57,378 nt of DNA from a virus, in IMG/VR virus record IMGVR_UViG_3300033153_008467, positions 1-57,378 of that record; one strand, 5' to 3'. Positions 24,503-32,968 of the stretch are shown here, in pieces; position 1 is the stretch's first letter; every line of letters starts with the position of its first letter. A program made the position numbers and the translations under genes. The notes under the pieces are model-generated. The model was given only the letters and a program-made list of their open reading frames with translations. It searched no databases and was not told the DNA's origin.

Positions 24503-26734
24503 TCAGGCCAGCCCCTGGAGTAACCACTTCCTTAATTCCTGCACGTCCACACGCAATCCTTTTATCTCGTCAAGCTGCTTCTTGGGAATGTCCTGGCTGA
24601 TTCCCTGTTGTGTAGTCTTCCAGAACTCTATCAGTCCCATGAACTGCGGCTGCCAGGGCTCTTCCTTCTTCGGCTCTGGGACGTAGATGTACTGTCGCTG
24701 TCCCCCACCTTCCTGGGTGACAATCTCTGTGGGAATCGCCCCTTCTACTTTTTTCCCGAACTTCTGAAACGCCTTCTTGAAATCCTCTAGTGACAGCTCA
24801 ATAGTCTGCGGCCCCGTTCTCTGGTATGGCGTTGGCAGCTTAGCCGACGGTTGCCACGAGCCAAACCGCCCTCCCTGCTGCTCCGGTGCTACCGCTAGAC
24901 CAGGTTCTCCGATCATTTCCGCGATCAAGTCCCGGACGGTTTCTGGAATCTCCACTTCTGGCGCAGCCGTCGCCCTCACGTCCTGCAACGCCTTGGCGAG
25001 CAGGCCGAGTTCTCCTTTCAGTTGCTGCGCTCTCTCGACGGCGGCCTGCCGTTCGTTCAGGTACGTCCTCTGCTGAAAACCCGCTGGGGCCTCCCTCGCT
25101 TTTTGTGCGGCGTCCTTTGCCGCCTTGGCCCACGCTTTCGCTTTTGCATGCGTGGCCTTGATCGCATTGGTGAGGTCATCTGCCCTCCGTTGGGCCTTGG
25201 GTGATAACACCATTCTCGGTTTCTCTTCCCCTGACGGTTCGCCTTCTCCCTTTGTCCGACCCCACTTCTCGCGAGCTACGGCTAACTTCTCTTCGCGGTT
25301 GAGCTTCTTTATCGCCTCTGCCGCATCTTCGGCACCAGACTTGAGCCCAAATAACGCCTTCGTGTTATTACTAAGGGTAGTCCCGAATCCTTCCCCTGTT
25401 AGCCTCGATTGAACGAATGTCTGAAGCAGTAAGGCGATTCCCCCTGCCAGTAATGTTAATCCTCCGCTAGCTAATGCGGCCTGAGTCGTCATCGCCATCA
25501 TCACGCCGACAACGAGCCGCATGCTTCGCAACACCACGGGGATGAGCACCGCCAGTGTTGACCAGCGTACTCCCATCTCAAGTAGGTGAAGCGTCTGCTT
25601 GACAGTGGCGCTGTCGCCCTTCGCTATTGCTGACGCCATATCCCTCAGGTGATCCACGAACTTGCGTAGCTTCGGCGATAGCTCTTTGCTGATTGCGTTA
25701 TCTATGCCCTCGAAAGCTGACCACAGCAGCTTCAGCGAGCCGAATAGCGTATCGAGCGGGACATCCGCCACCCGCTGGGCAGTCCCGCCCGCGTCCTTTA
25801 GCTTGGCCTGCATATCGCGGATCGCATCGCCGCCGACAGACAGCAGCTCCAGCATCCCGGGCCCGGCCCGCATGCCGAACGCCGTCATCATCCGGCCCAT
25901 ACGGTCCATTTCACCCAGCGGCTCCATTGCCCGGTTCAGGTCGTCGAAGATGTCGGCCAGCGGCCGGAGCCCGCCAGACGCATCGGTGATGGCAACGCCC
26001 AGCCCCTCGAATACGTCCTTCAGCTCCTTCGGTTGGGCCGCCATCCGTGCCAACGCACCGCGCAAAGTTGTACCTGCTTGCGAAGCCTGAATACCTGCGT
26101 TGCTCACGGCCATGAGCAGGGCCGTGACCTCCTCCAACTCCACGCCCGCCGTCTTCGCCACAGGGCCGACGTACCGGAACGCCTCGCCCAACTGCGACAG
26201 CGTCGTGTTGCTGGACGTGAACGCCTTAGTCAGCACGTCCATCGTGTGGTTGAGGTCCTTGGCTTCCAGCCCCATCCCGGCCATGACCTTGGCCGTGATG
26301 TCCGCCGCCTGGGCCACGTCCATCTGCCCCGCCGCCGCGACGTTCAGCGTCGCTGGCATCGCCGCCATGATCTTGTTGGCGTCGAACCCCGCTAGGGCGA
26401 AGTAGCTCATCGCCTCGGCCGATTGCCGGGCGGTGAACACGGTCGTCCGACCGAGGGTGAGGGCCTGCGTCTCCAATGCATTGAAGCTCTCGCCCGTCGC
26501 CCCCGTCAACGCCTTGACGCGGGCCATGCCCTGCTCGAAGCCGCCGCCGATCTTCAGGGCCCCCGCGGTCGCGGCACCGGCGATCAGCAGGCCGAACTTC
26601 GCCTGCCTCGCCACGGCGTCCATCCGGTGGATCGATGTCGTCAGCGTCCGGTGGGCGGACGCCAGCCCGCTCTTGAAAGCGTCCATGCCGGTGAGATAGA
26701 TCGGGACGTATCCTTCGCCGAACTTCAAGGCCAT
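24503..26734 (-). CDS. phage tail tape-measure protein (TP901 type)
   Basis: A 743-residue protein. Residues about 60-235 contain FEQGMARVKALTGATGESF, SAEAMSYFALAGFDANKIM, VAQAADITAKVMAGMGL and GIQASQAGTTLRGALARM, the conserved core of PhageMin_Tail/TP901 tape measures. A hydrophobic stretch around residues 400-440 (VVGVMMAMTTQAALASGGL) and a long charged helical region follow. It sets tail length; at about 1.5 A per residue this suggests a tail near 110 nm. It starts with a 1-nt overlap after the frameshifted chaperone, as in lambda. Confidence 0.93.
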   Translation of the reverse strand: MALKFGEGYVPIYLTGMDAFKSGLASAHRTLTTSIHRMDAVARQAKFGLLIAGAATAGALKIGGGFEQGMARVKALTGATGESFNALETQALTLGRTTVFTARQSAEAMSYFALAGFDANKIMAAMPATLNVAAAGQMDVAQAADITAKVMAGMGLEAKDLNHTMDVLTKAFTSSNTTLSQLGEAFRYVGPVAKTAGVELEEVTALLMAVSNAGIQASQAGTTLRGALARMAAQPKELKDVFEGLGVAITDASGGLRPLADIFDDLNRAMEPLGEMDRMGRMMTAFGMRAGPGMLELLSVGGDAIRDMQAKLKDAGGTAQRVADVPLDTLFGSLKLLWSAFEGIDNAISKELSPKLRKFVDHLRDMASAIAKGDSATVKQTLHLLEMGVRWSTLAVLIPVVLRSMRLVVGVMMAMTTQAALASGGLTLLAGGIALLLQTFVQSRLTGEGFGTTLSNNTKALFGLKSGAEDAAEAIKKLNREEKLAVAREKWGRTKGEGEPSGEEKPRMVLSPKAQRRADDLTNAIKATHAKAKAWAKAAKDAAQKAREAPAGFQQRTYLNERQAAVERAQQLKGELGLLAKALQDVRATAAPEVEIPETVRDLIAEMIGEPGLAVAPEQQGGRFGSWQPSAKLPTPYQRTGPQTIELSLEDFKKAFQKFGKKVEGAIPTEIVTQEGGGQRQYIYVPEPKKEEPWQPQFMGLIEFWKTTQQGISQDIPKKQLDEIKGLRVDVQELRKWLLQGLA

Positions 26735-27533
26735 TAGAGAATCCCCTCCGCCTTCATCATCGCCTCGACCTTCTCACACCGTGCCTCTGCGGATTCCAGC
26801 TCCCGACGCATCTTCTGATCGGCCGGACGCATCCAGTAGTCCAGCTCGTAGTCGGTCATCCGTCGCACCACGTCCTTCGGTATGTTGTGCTCCGCCTTCA
26901 TGAAGCGAAACACGCGCGGCCACGGGATATTCCAGGGGGTGGCTAGCCCGACCTCGTCGCCCCCTCTGGGGCCCTCGTCGAGGTCGGGCCAGTCTCTTTT
27001 CCCGCCATGTCCTGCCCGCTGGCCATGTTCACCGCCTGGTGGAACGCCAGGATCGCGGCGTTTTCCGCCTCGGCCGCCAGCCGCTCCATGTTGTCGGCCT
27101 TCTCGACGTTGTCGCGGATCATGGCGGCGACATGCTCGGCAAACAGGTCGGAGACCTCGGCCTCCGTCAGGAACGGCATCCTTTCCGCCTTCTCGCCGTC
27201 CTTCGGCGGCCACTTCATCGTGCGGCTGCCGTACCATATGGTTCCGGCCCGCGTGCCGAGCCAGTTGAGGATATCGGTCGGAAGCTGATCCTGAATCTCA
27301 CACGCCTTGTCGACGCAGAACTTGAGGAAGTCCTTCCGCTCCTCGGGGCGTTCCGCGAAGTAGGTGGAGCTGGCCTTCGACTCGTACAGGTCCATCGCCT
27401 TCGGGTGGCGACGGATGTACTCCGTCTCCGCCGCGGGGTAGAACTCCTGTATCCGCCCGAAGACTAGCACCTCCTTGCCGCCATAGGTGGACGGCATCGG
27501 CGTGCCAAACGCCCTGGCCGTGGGCCCCAGCAT
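26734..27533 (-). CDS. tail assembly chaperone, -1 frameshift fusion (GT-like) product
   Basis: The upstream gene, read through a -1 slip at GGA-AAA, gives a fusion of about 266 residues: 179 from the first frame, then RDWPDLDEGPRGGDEVGLA and FRFMKAEHNIPKDVVRRMTD to a C-terminus ending MKAEGIL. The second frame has no good start of its own between the slip site and the end, which supports expression only as a fusion. Corresponds to lambda gpGT, the minor product that contacts the tail-tube protein. Confidence 0.78.
26943..27533 (-). CDS. tail assembly chaperone, short (G-like) product
   Basis: Start at MLGPTARAFGTPMP, preceded by AAGGAGG; 196 residues. Mostly helical (FCVDKACEIQDQLPTDILNW, ERLAAEAENAAILAFHQAV). 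It ends at TAG 51 nt after a slippage heptamer, and a second frame carries on toward the tape-measure gene. By analogy with lambda gpG it is the main, unshifted chaperone that coats the tape measure during tail assembly. Confidence 0.8.
   Translation of the reverse strand: MLGPTARAFGTPMPSTYGGKEVLVFGRIQEFYPAAETEYIRRHPKAMDLYESKASSTYFAERPEERKDFLKFCVDKACEIQDQLPTDILNWLGTRAGTIWYGSRTMKWPPKDGEKAERMPFLTEAEVSDLFAEHVAAMIRDNVEKADNMERLAAEAENAAILAFHQAVNMASGQDMAGKETGPTSTRAPEGATRSG
26997..27003 (-). promoter_or_regulatory. programmed -1 ribosomal frameshift site
   Basis: The - strand reads G-GGA-AAA in the phase of the upstream gene (codons GCG GGA AAA GAG), a canonical X-XXY-YYZ slippery heptamer close to lambda's GGGAAAG. 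The zero frame stops 51 nt later; the -1 frame is open for 87 residues up to the tape-measure start. GC-rich sequence follows and could fold as a stimulator. Confidence 0.82.
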
Positions 27534-27547
27534 GCTCACCTCCTTTC

Positions 27548-27958
27548 TCAGACTATGGCCCGCGTAGGCAGCGTCCAGTCGCCGTCGCTCTGCCAACTGA
27601 TCACCACCTCCGTCGGCAGCCCCGCCCTGGCGTTGGCGCTTTCGGCGAAGGATACGATCTTCGCCGGCACCTCGTAGTAGGCGTCCGGGTCGATCACGTA
27701 GTCATCGTATAGCTTCAGCGTGACCTGCGTGTTGCTCACCGGGGCCGCGACCTCGGGCGGCGTGTCCCGGTCGACCTTGATCGTGACCGAGCCGTTGAGC
27801 TGCTCTTGCCCGGTCCAGGTCTTTTTCTTGCCCGCCCCGCCGAACACGCCCTCCTGCTGAACGTCAGCTTCCCACGTGAAGCTCCACTCGGAGCCCACCG
27901 TGGCGAGCCCGCTGCCGAGGTCGATATGGGCGTCTTTACCCATCACTACTCTGGTCAT
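27548..27958 (-). CDS. probable major tail (tube) protein
   Basis: Start at MTRVVMGKDAHIDLGSGLAT (136 residues), with AAAGGA upstream. It is beta-rich (GSEWSFTWEADVQQEGVF, NTQVTLKLYDDYVIDPDAY, LPTEVVISWQSDGDW), small, and sits just upstream of the chaperone pair, where siphoviruses keep the tail-tube gene. Assignment rests on size, position and secondary-structure look; the 190-residue protein upstream is an alternative. Confidence 0.5.
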   Translation of the reverse strand: MTRVVMGKDAHIDLGSGLATVGSEWSFTWEADVQQEGVFGGAGKKKTWTGQEQLNGSVTIKVDRDTPPEVAAPVSNTQVTLKLYDDYVIDPDAYYEVPAKIVSFAESANARAGLPTEVVISWQSDGDWTLPTRAIV

Positions 27959-27978
27959 CTCGCATATCCTTTTTTCTC

Positions 27979-28007
27979 TTGACAAACGTTGGCATAATGA
28001 CTACACT
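27979..28007 (+). promoter_or_regulatory. sigma70-like promoter for tnpB, nearly leaderless
   Basis: TTGACA (27979-27984), a 17-nt spacer, then TACACT (28002-28007; 4 of 6 matches). Transcription would begin around the ATG at 28014, leaving almost no 5' leader and no room for a shine-dalgarno. Alternatively TTGAC is the target-adjacent motif at the element's left end. Confidence 0.5.
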
Positions 28008-28013
28008 GTCACT

Positions 28014-29129
28014 ATGTCCAAACGCACGATTAAATGTAAGCTCGCCCCGACGTTATGTATGTCCGACGCACTTGTCGAGACGTGCTCGGTGTTTGCAGAT
28101 GCCTGCAATGACATCCTTTTGACAGCTCTGGCCGAGAACGCCAGCAATAATATCCACCTGCACAAGCTGGTCTACGCGGACATCCGGCGGCAATTCGGGC
28201 TGTCGGCAAACCTTACAGTCCGGGCAATCCGCCGTGTCTCGCAGGCTATGACAGCCGCCAAAAGACGCGGCAGGAAGCCCAGAATGTTCCGGCCGACGAG
28301 CGTTGACTACGACGCCCGCATCTTCGCCTACAGGAAGGCTGACGAGACTGTCTCGCTCACAACAACCCGCGGGCGCCTTCACGTCCCGCTCGTGCTGGGC
28401 GATTACCAGCGGGAGGCGTTGCGTGACAAGCGACCGACAGCGGCGACGTTGGTTCGGTCTGGCGAACAATGGTACATCCACATCGTTGTTGAAGATGAAG
28501 ACGATCCGCCGAAAGACGGGCCCCCTTTGGGCGTCGATCTTGGGATAACCAACACGGCAACGCTGAGTACGGGCACGATCCACAGCGGCAAGGATCGGCA
28601 GACTTTCAAGAACAAACGAAATAGTGTCCGGGCCTCGCTCCAATCTAAGGGGACGCCTGGAGCGAAGCATGTACTGAAACGCCTCTCTGGCCGCGAACAT
28701 AGGAGAATCCGACACGAGAACCACGTACTGAGCCGACGGATCGTTGACGAAGCCCAAAGGCACGAATGCGGCGTTATTCGCATGGAACGGCTCCGGGATA
28801 TTCGGCAGCGAACCAAGATTCACAGTCGCCATTTCAACCGCATGATCTCCGGTTGGTCGTTCGGGCAGTTGCAGCAGTTCATAGCCTACAAGGCCCGCCG
28901 CCTGGGCATCGCTGTTGAACTGGTCAATCCCGCGTACACCAGTCAGACTTGCCACCAATGCGGCCAACGCGGTAAGCGAAATGGCGAACGTTTTTCGTGT
29001 ACAACCTGCGGTGTCTCCCACGCGGACGTCAACGCCGCGTTGAACATCGCAGGCGGGGGCGCCTGTAAGCCGTCCCGAATTGGCGAATTGTGTATCTCGC
29101 ATGGTTCAGTCAAAAGCCCGTTGCTTTAG
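28014..29129 (+). CDS. tnpB: TnpB-type RNA-guided transposon nuclease (IS200/IS605 or IS607 group)
   Basis: A 371-residue complete-looking TnpB. The RuvC sites are present: D175 in GVDLGITN, E258 in RMERL, D338 in HADVNAALNIA. The zinc ribbon is C313, C316, C329, C332. The N-terminal wedge (KCKLAPTLCMSDALVETC) is present as well. It runs against the surrounding tail genes and fills the gap between two of them without breaking either. The last codons (SPLL stop) run into the right-end hairpin, typical for these elements. No tnpA is present, so it would be a non-autonomous or domesticated copy. Confidence 0.92.
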   Translation: MSKRTIKCKLAPTLCMSDALVETCSVFADACNDILLTALAENASNNIHLHKLVYADIRRQFGLSANLTVRAIRRVSQAMTAAKRRGRKPRMFRPTSVDYDARIFAYRKADETVSLTTTRGRLHVPLVLGDYQREALRDKRPTAATLVRSGEQWYIHIVVEDEDDPPKDGPPLGVDLGITNTATLSTGTIHSGKDRQTFKNKRNSVRASLQSKGTPGAKHVLKRLSGREHRRIRHENHVLSRRIVDEAQRHECGVIRMERLRDIRQRTKIHSRHFNRMISGWSFGQLQQFIAYKARRLGIAVELVNPAYTSQTCHQCGQRGKRNGERFSCTTCGVSHADVNAALNIAGGGACKPSRIGELCISHGSVKSPLL

Positions 29130-29160
29130 TTGCGGGTTGCTTACCTCGCGTACCTCCCAA
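29105..29160 (+). ncRNA. putative right-end/omega-RNA 3' hairpin of the TnpB element
   Basis: The end of tnpB and the next bases read CCCGTTGC-TTTA-GTTGCGGG, an imperfect hairpin with the TTTAG loop common at TnpB right ends. In this family the guide is the host sequence immediately after the element, so the guide would begin near 29140-29150. The exact element boundary cannot be fixed without an uninterrupted relative. Confidence 0.4.
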
Positions 29161-29200
29161 GTCTTGGGAACTGCGGCGAACACTGGCCGCCGCCTTGCCG

Positions 29201-29773
29201 TTACATGATGCCTGCTATGGCGATGTCGTAGCTGATGTCGCCGCCGCTCGCCTCGCTGCCCGCGTGCTCGATCTGCAATATGTCATGCGTCGCCGGCGAG
29301 ATGCTGTACCCGTCGCGTGGCGCGCACAGCCCGATCTTGCCGTCCGACCGCAGGAGCAGTTGCGCGTCCTGGTCTCCGTTGAAGAGCGACGCCCACGCGT
29401 CGCCCCCGGCCCCGCCGATCAGCAGGTCCTCGCCGGCCGTTGGCGTCGCCGTCGTGTCGTCCGTGTCTCCGGCGACCACGCCTCGGTTGTGGACCATCAG
29501 GACCTTGATCGACGTGAACTCGATCGTGTTGCCGTACTGGTCTGCGAGCCCGCCCCGTAGATCGAGCAAGTCCGTCCCCGACGCCAGGGTCAGTGTTCTG
29601 CGTGCGACCCAAAGCGTATCGCACTGGTTGTCGCCCTTGCCGGAGGTCAGGAACTCCGTCAGGAACCGTAGGTAGTCCTTGTACTCGGCATAGCGCGTAT
29701 TCCCCGCCTCCACCGCGTCGCGGTAGACGAAGTCGAATCGCGCGTTGAATGTGCCCGTGAATGTCACAGTCAT
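29201..29773 (-). CDS. phage structural protein, probable tail component
   Basis: A 190-residue protein: MTVTFTGTFNARFDFVYRD, then LLDLRGGLADQYGNTIEFTS, DLLIGGAGGDAWASLFNG and a C-terminal GGDISYDIAIAGIM. The beta-rich pattern L-L-I-G-G-A ... W ... ending in Y-D-I-x-I-x-G recurs in phage structural proteins. It could be the tail-tube protein instead of its downstream neighbour. The tnpB element lies directly downstream. Confidence 0.5.
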   Translation of the reverse strand: MTVTFTGTFNARFDFVYRDAVEAGNTRYAEYKDYLRFLTEFLTSGKGDNQCDTLWVARRTLTLASGTDLLDLRGGLADQYGNTIEFTSIKVLMVHNRGVVAGDTDDTTATPTAGEDLLIGGAGGDAWASLFNGDQDAQLLLRSDGKIGLCAPRDGYSISPATHDILQIEHAGSEASGGDISYDIAIAGIM

Positions 29774-29831
29774 ATCGTGCTTCTCCTCTCGATGAGAATT
29801 GAATTGCCAGACCGTCCCGCCATCCCCCTCG

Positions 29832-30260
29832 TCAGGCCGGCCTCCGTCTCCAGTAAGTCACGTCATAGTCAATTGCGCATGCCCACCGATCCTCTGCCGC
29901 CTGCTCGGTACCCTGGCCTATCTTCGTCAATCGCACGTCACGCAACCCCGCGGCCGACAGTGGCAGCGAGAACGAGTCGAATACCGCGTTGACCAGCTCC
30001 GCGTGGTCCCTCACCAGCTCCAGGGTCGCGTCGACGATCTCGAAGTTGAACGATTCCTGAACGAACACCCACCGGTCGAACGCGCCCTCCTCGTTGCTCT
30101 CCTGCGGGTCGACCATCGTGCAGTACGGCACTGGCACGTCGGACGGGGACCCGACCTCGCCCGAGTGCAGCTCATCGAACGGGCCGATGTCACTCGCCCC
30201 GGCGATTAGGGAGGTGGCCGCATCGAACGCCGTCTTGATCGCGTCGTATAGGTCAGCCAA
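29832..30260 (-). CDS. tail completion / tail terminator-like protein
   Basis: Best start is TTG (LADLYDAIKTAFDAATSL), eight bases before the upstream stop, giving 142 residues. The layout of an N-terminal helix, a YCTMVDPQESNEEGAF stretch and the C-terminal WACAIDYDVTYWRR resembles small tail-completion proteins of HK97-like phages (gpU-like). It lies between a gp10-like protein and tail proteins, which fits. Confidence 0.5.
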   Translation of the reverse strand: MADLYDAIKTAFDAATSLIAGASDIGPFDELHSGEVGSPSDVPVPYCTMVDPQESNEEGAFDRWVFVQESFNFEIVDATLELVRDHAELVNAVFDSFSLPLSAAGLRDVRLTKIGQGTEQAAEDRWACAIDYDVTYWRRRPA

Positions 30261-30930
30261 TCTTGATGCCCCCTTTTGCTGAGAACGCCTTCGCCTCACT
30301 AAGTATCAATCTCTTCAGCCGCCTCCTGTTTCTCTTCAGCGTCCTCCATAGGTACGGTCGCTTCTTTAACCTGAAGCCCTTCGCCTTCATCGTGTAGACC
30401 CACTTGCCTTTGTAGCCGAAGACCATCACCTTCTTTCTCTTCGGCCTCCGGGCTGGTATATACGCCCCTTTCTCCAGGGAGACGCCGTACTTGACTTTCG
30501 TCCCGACTACAACCATCAATCGCTGCCGGTCCCCCGACCAGAAGATCGACCGCGCCAGCTTGCCCGTATCCCGCTTCGGCGGTTGCCCTGGCTTCGATCG
30601 GTTGAACTGCATCGGCTTGCCGGCCGCGCGGCGCTTGAAAAACTCCGGCTCACTGCCACCCTTCCCCCGCCGCCAACGCATACCGCGTCCCAGCTCACCA
30701 GTCCGCGTGAACTTTCCCCGCATCCGCTCCGAACCTTTAATTTTTTTGTAGCCAAACGCAGGCCGCCTCCGCCCGCCTCCGCCCGCCCTGGCCGGCTTGC
30801 TGATCGCCTCTACTACGAGCGCTCGCCCTGCGGCCGCCGCCTTCCTTAATCCGCGGTAAAGTTCCCTCTTCATTCCCGCGAATTGCTTGTCGCCGTGCCA
30901 CTTCACCCTCGCCCTACCCGGCGTCGCCAT
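30253..30930 (-). CDS. HK97 gp10-like tail component
   Basis: A 225-residue, extremely basic protein (KRELYRGLRKAAAAGRALV, then PPKRDTGKLARSIFWSG and YGVSLEKGAYIPARRPKR). The D-T-G-x-L-x-R-S-I ... V-G-(T)-x-x-x-Y-x-x-x-x-E-x-G order is that of the HK97-gp10 family. A C-terminal RPYLWRTLKRNRRRLKRL helix matches too. Longer than the usual 110-150 residues because of Arg/Lys-rich inserts. Confidence 0.68.
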   Translation of the reverse strand: MATPGRARVKWHGDKQFAGMKRELYRGLRKAAAAGRALVVEAISKPARAGGGGRRRPAFGYKKIKGSERMRGKFTRTGELGRGMRWRRGKGGSEPEFFKRRAAGKPMQFNRSKPGQPPKRDTGKLARSIFWSGDRQRLMVVVGTKVKYGVSLEKGAYIPARRPKRKKVMVFGYKGKWVYTMKAKGFRLKKRPYLWRTLKRNRRRLKRLILSEAKAFSAKGGIKIG

Positions 30931-31283
30931 TATTGGTTCCGCCCCCTCTCCTCACAATCGATCCGCCACAGCCGGTCCAATCCGGCCTGGTTTACCGGCT
31001 CTCCGATCTGCTCTAGCACTTTGCCAGCCAGCCCGGCCGGCATCACCACCGTCCACTGGTCCCCGTGCGACGAGCCCGGGTCGCTGCTGAAGTACGCTAC
31101 GTGCGTCACCACGTACTCCCGCTGGTCAAGCACGAGTGAATCGTAGCTCGATCGCGGCTGAAGGAAGCACCGCTTCGCCGCCGTCCCCGAGTGCGCGAGC
31201 GCCTGGCTGCCCGCCGTCCCGACCGAGACCGTCCGGGGCTGGTGCGTCATGCTGTGCCGGCTGCACTGCGACTCGATGCTCAC
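30930..31283 (-). CDS. head-tail joining protein-like
   Basis: GTG start in a GTGA overlap with the zinc-finger gene; 117 residues (VSIESQCSRHSMTHQPRTVS...). Beta-strand pattern with YVVTHVAYFSSDPGSSHGDQ and WTVVMPAGLAGKVLEQIG. Size and position between gp6-like and gp10-like genes suit a head-closure protein; sequence motifs are weak. Confidence 0.45.
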   Translation of the reverse strand: MSIESQCSRHSMTHQPRTVSVGTAGSQALAHSGTAAKRCFLQPRSSYDSLVLDQREYVVTHVAYFSSDPGSSHGDQWTVVMPAGLAGKVLEQIGEPVNQAGLDRLWRIDCEERGRNQ

Positions 31284-31474
31284 CCGTTCTTCATCTCCGG
31301 CTTGCCGAATGATTTCAGTAGCTTGTCCGCCTCCTCGGCCGACGCGACGCGAATCAGGTTCGAGCATAGCAGCGTCCCCGGCAAAGGCGAGTCGTCGACG
31401 AACGCCTCGCCGCACTGGACGCACGCGGCGTGCTTGGCCGACTTACCCGCGTACACCTCGCTCAGTTTCCTCAT
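31280..31474 (-). CDS. small zinc-finger protein
   Basis: Sixty-four residues from MRKLSEVYAGKSAKHAACVQCGEAF to MKNG. The CVQCG pair plus a later Cys (LPGTLLCSNL) may bind zinc. It lies between the gp6-like connector gene and the joining-protein gene, overlapping the latter by 4 nt. Function unknown. Confidence 0.5.
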   Translation of the reverse strand: MRKLSEVYAGKSAKHAACVQCGEAFVDDSPLPGTLLCSNLIRVASAEEADKLLKSFGKPEMKNG

Positions 31475-31485
31475 CCCACGTTCTC

Positions 31486-32220
31486 CTAGAGTTTGCGGCC
31501 AACATGGATGTACGGCACCAGCAGCTTCCTCGCCTTCTTCGGAAGCCGCGACGCCACTTCCTCCACCGCGTAGGTTCCCGTCCAGTCGCCCATCCGCTCC
31601 GACTTCAATGCCCCGCCGCCGGGGCCCCACGACGCGAACTCCTGCCGCACCCCCAGCAGCACCGCCAGCTTGATCGGTGACGCCATCCCCGTCGTCAACT
31701 GGCCCGCCGTCCACCCCGCCGTGTACTGGACTTTGATCGTCCCCGGCCGGCTCGGCCACGGCCCCCCCCTTCGGACCAGGATGCCCGACCGACACATGCC
31801 GCTCTCGTGCTGCCACACCCAGTAGTCGTCCCCTGCCGTCAGTTCCGATGCGGCTGGGAAGTCCCCGCTCTGCTGCCCACCGTAGGCGTCCGCGTCCTCG
31901 TAGACCGCCGATACGGCCGTCACGGGCACTTCTGGCAGGATCAGCCGATTGCCCGCGGAGACCGACGCCGCCCTTAGCTCCACCGCCTTATCGCCACGCT
32001 TGACCCACATGCTGCCGAGGTCCGCGGCGAAGGCACCGCCCGCGTCGACCATCGGCAGGTAGTGCGTGTACGTCGCCTGCTCGATCGCCGTGCCGGTGAA
32101 GTCCTTCACCGCCTGCTCGACAGTCGGGAGGACCGAGTTCAAGAATGCGGTCTCGCTGGCCGTGGCACTCCCCGCCTTGCCCAGGAACGGCAGCACATCG
32201 GCGAACAGGTCAGCAATCAT
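31486..32220 (-). CDS. head-tail connector (gp6-like)
   Basis: A 244-residue protein starting MIADLFADVLPFLGKAGSAT. Helical N-terminus (ETAFLNSVLPTVEQAVKDF), a middle with PEVPVTAVSAVYEDADAY, then GTIKVQYTAGWTAGQLTTG and PIKLAVLLGVRQEFASWG. The I-x-V-x-Y-x-A-G segment followed by a helix is typical of HK97 gp6-like connectors (Phage_connect family). Confidence 0.7.
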   Translation of the reverse strand: MIADLFADVLPFLGKAGSATASETAFLNSVLPTVEQAVKDFTGTAIEQATYTHYLPMVDAGGAFAADLGSMWVKRGDKAVELRAASVSAGNRLILPEVPVTAVSAVYEDADAYGGQQSGDFPAASELTAGDDYWVWQHESGMCRSGILVRRGGPWPSRPGTIKVQYTAGWTAGQLTTGMASPIKLAVLLGVRQEFASWGPGGGALKSERMGDWTGTYAVEEVASRLPKKARKLLVPYIHVGRKL

Positions 32221-32224
32221 CGAT

Positions 32225-32590
32225 CTAATCCCCTGGTTGAGCCCGCAGTTCCGCCCTGATCGCGTCCAACGCCTCATGTGACGCCTCGCTCAGGCCCAGC
32301 TTCGCCGAGGCGTCATCCATGACGTCGCAGGCGTGCAGGCCGATCCTCCGCACCCGGTCGACGTGCTTCTCCTCGGTTTCCATGTGGCCCACCAGGCGTT
32401 CGGACAACTTCTTCTGCATGGTGTTCGCCGACTCTACGTACTTGATGTGGGTGGCAGCTACCTTCTCGACCGGCCCGTCCTTGCCGAACATCCGCCTGGC
32501 GATCCATGCGACCACCGCCCCCACGAAGACGAGCACGGCCACGGCCACGCCCTGGTCGAACCATCCGAGCATTGAATCGGCGAGCAGCAT
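32225..32590 (-). CDS. single-pass membrane protein
   Basis: A 121-residue protein. Residues about 10-35 (VAVAVLVFVGAVVAWIARRMF) form one transmembrane helix followed by a charged cytoplasmic-type helix (KLSERLVGHMETEEKHVDRV). It could be a holin or a spanin-like accessory, but the position inside the connector operon gives no support, and no lysis genes were found nearby. Confidence 0.5.
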   Translation of the reverse strand: MLLADSMLGWFDQGVAVAVLVFVGAVVAWIARRMFGKDGPVEKVAATHIKYVESANTMQKKLSERLVGHMETEEKHVDRVRRIGLHACDVMDDASAKLGLSEASHEALDAIRAELRAQPGD

Positions 32591-32632
32591 CGTTGCGTCT
32601 CCAGTTCTGCCGGGCACTCCCGGCGTTTTCCG

Positions 32633-32950
32633 TTATACGTCGCCACGCGACATCACCGCGTAGCCTTTGAACGGGTTCCCCGTGGTAATGAGCCGGAACC
32701 CGCGGCCGGTCTTCGCCTTCGGGCAGTGCTCGATGTTCTCGAACGGGCCGATCGTTATCTGCGTGTCCGCCAGGACCTCAAACGCCGGTATCAGAATCTC
32801 ACCTGTCGTGCTCTGGAGTGCGATGGTGCCGTTGGCCGTCAATGATCCGGTGAGATACCACAGCCTCGCGTTGTGGCTCGGGGAGGCTGCAAGGATGATC
32901 GTAGTCCCCGCCGCTGCCTGGTTAATTGGTGTCCGCGTATACGTCAGCAT
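32633..32950 (-). CDS. small virion-protein candidate
   Basis: A 105-residue beta-rich protein (TIILAASPSHNARLWYLTGS, ADTQITIGPFENIEHC). No recognised family. The neighbours are structural genes, and the fold looks like a small beta sandwich, so a decoration or tail-accessory role is possible. Confidence 0.5.
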   Translation of the reverse strand: MLTYTRTPINQAAAGTTIILAASPSHNARLWYLTGSLTANGTIALQSTTGEILIPAFEVLADTQITIGPFENIEHCPKAKTGRGFRLITTGNPFKGYAVMSRGDV

Positions 32951-32968
32951 CGCACAGCTCCTCTTTTG

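Noticed and set aside
28053-29102. A 349-codon open frame opposite tnpB
   Set aside because: It is the register-aligned antisense of tnpB, has no family features and only reflects the GC-rich codon use; unlike the intein case its translation shows no motif.
32225-32590. Holin
   Set aside because: One membrane helix and a long charged tail are compatible, but there is no endolysin or other lysis gene near and the gene lies amid head-tail connectors.
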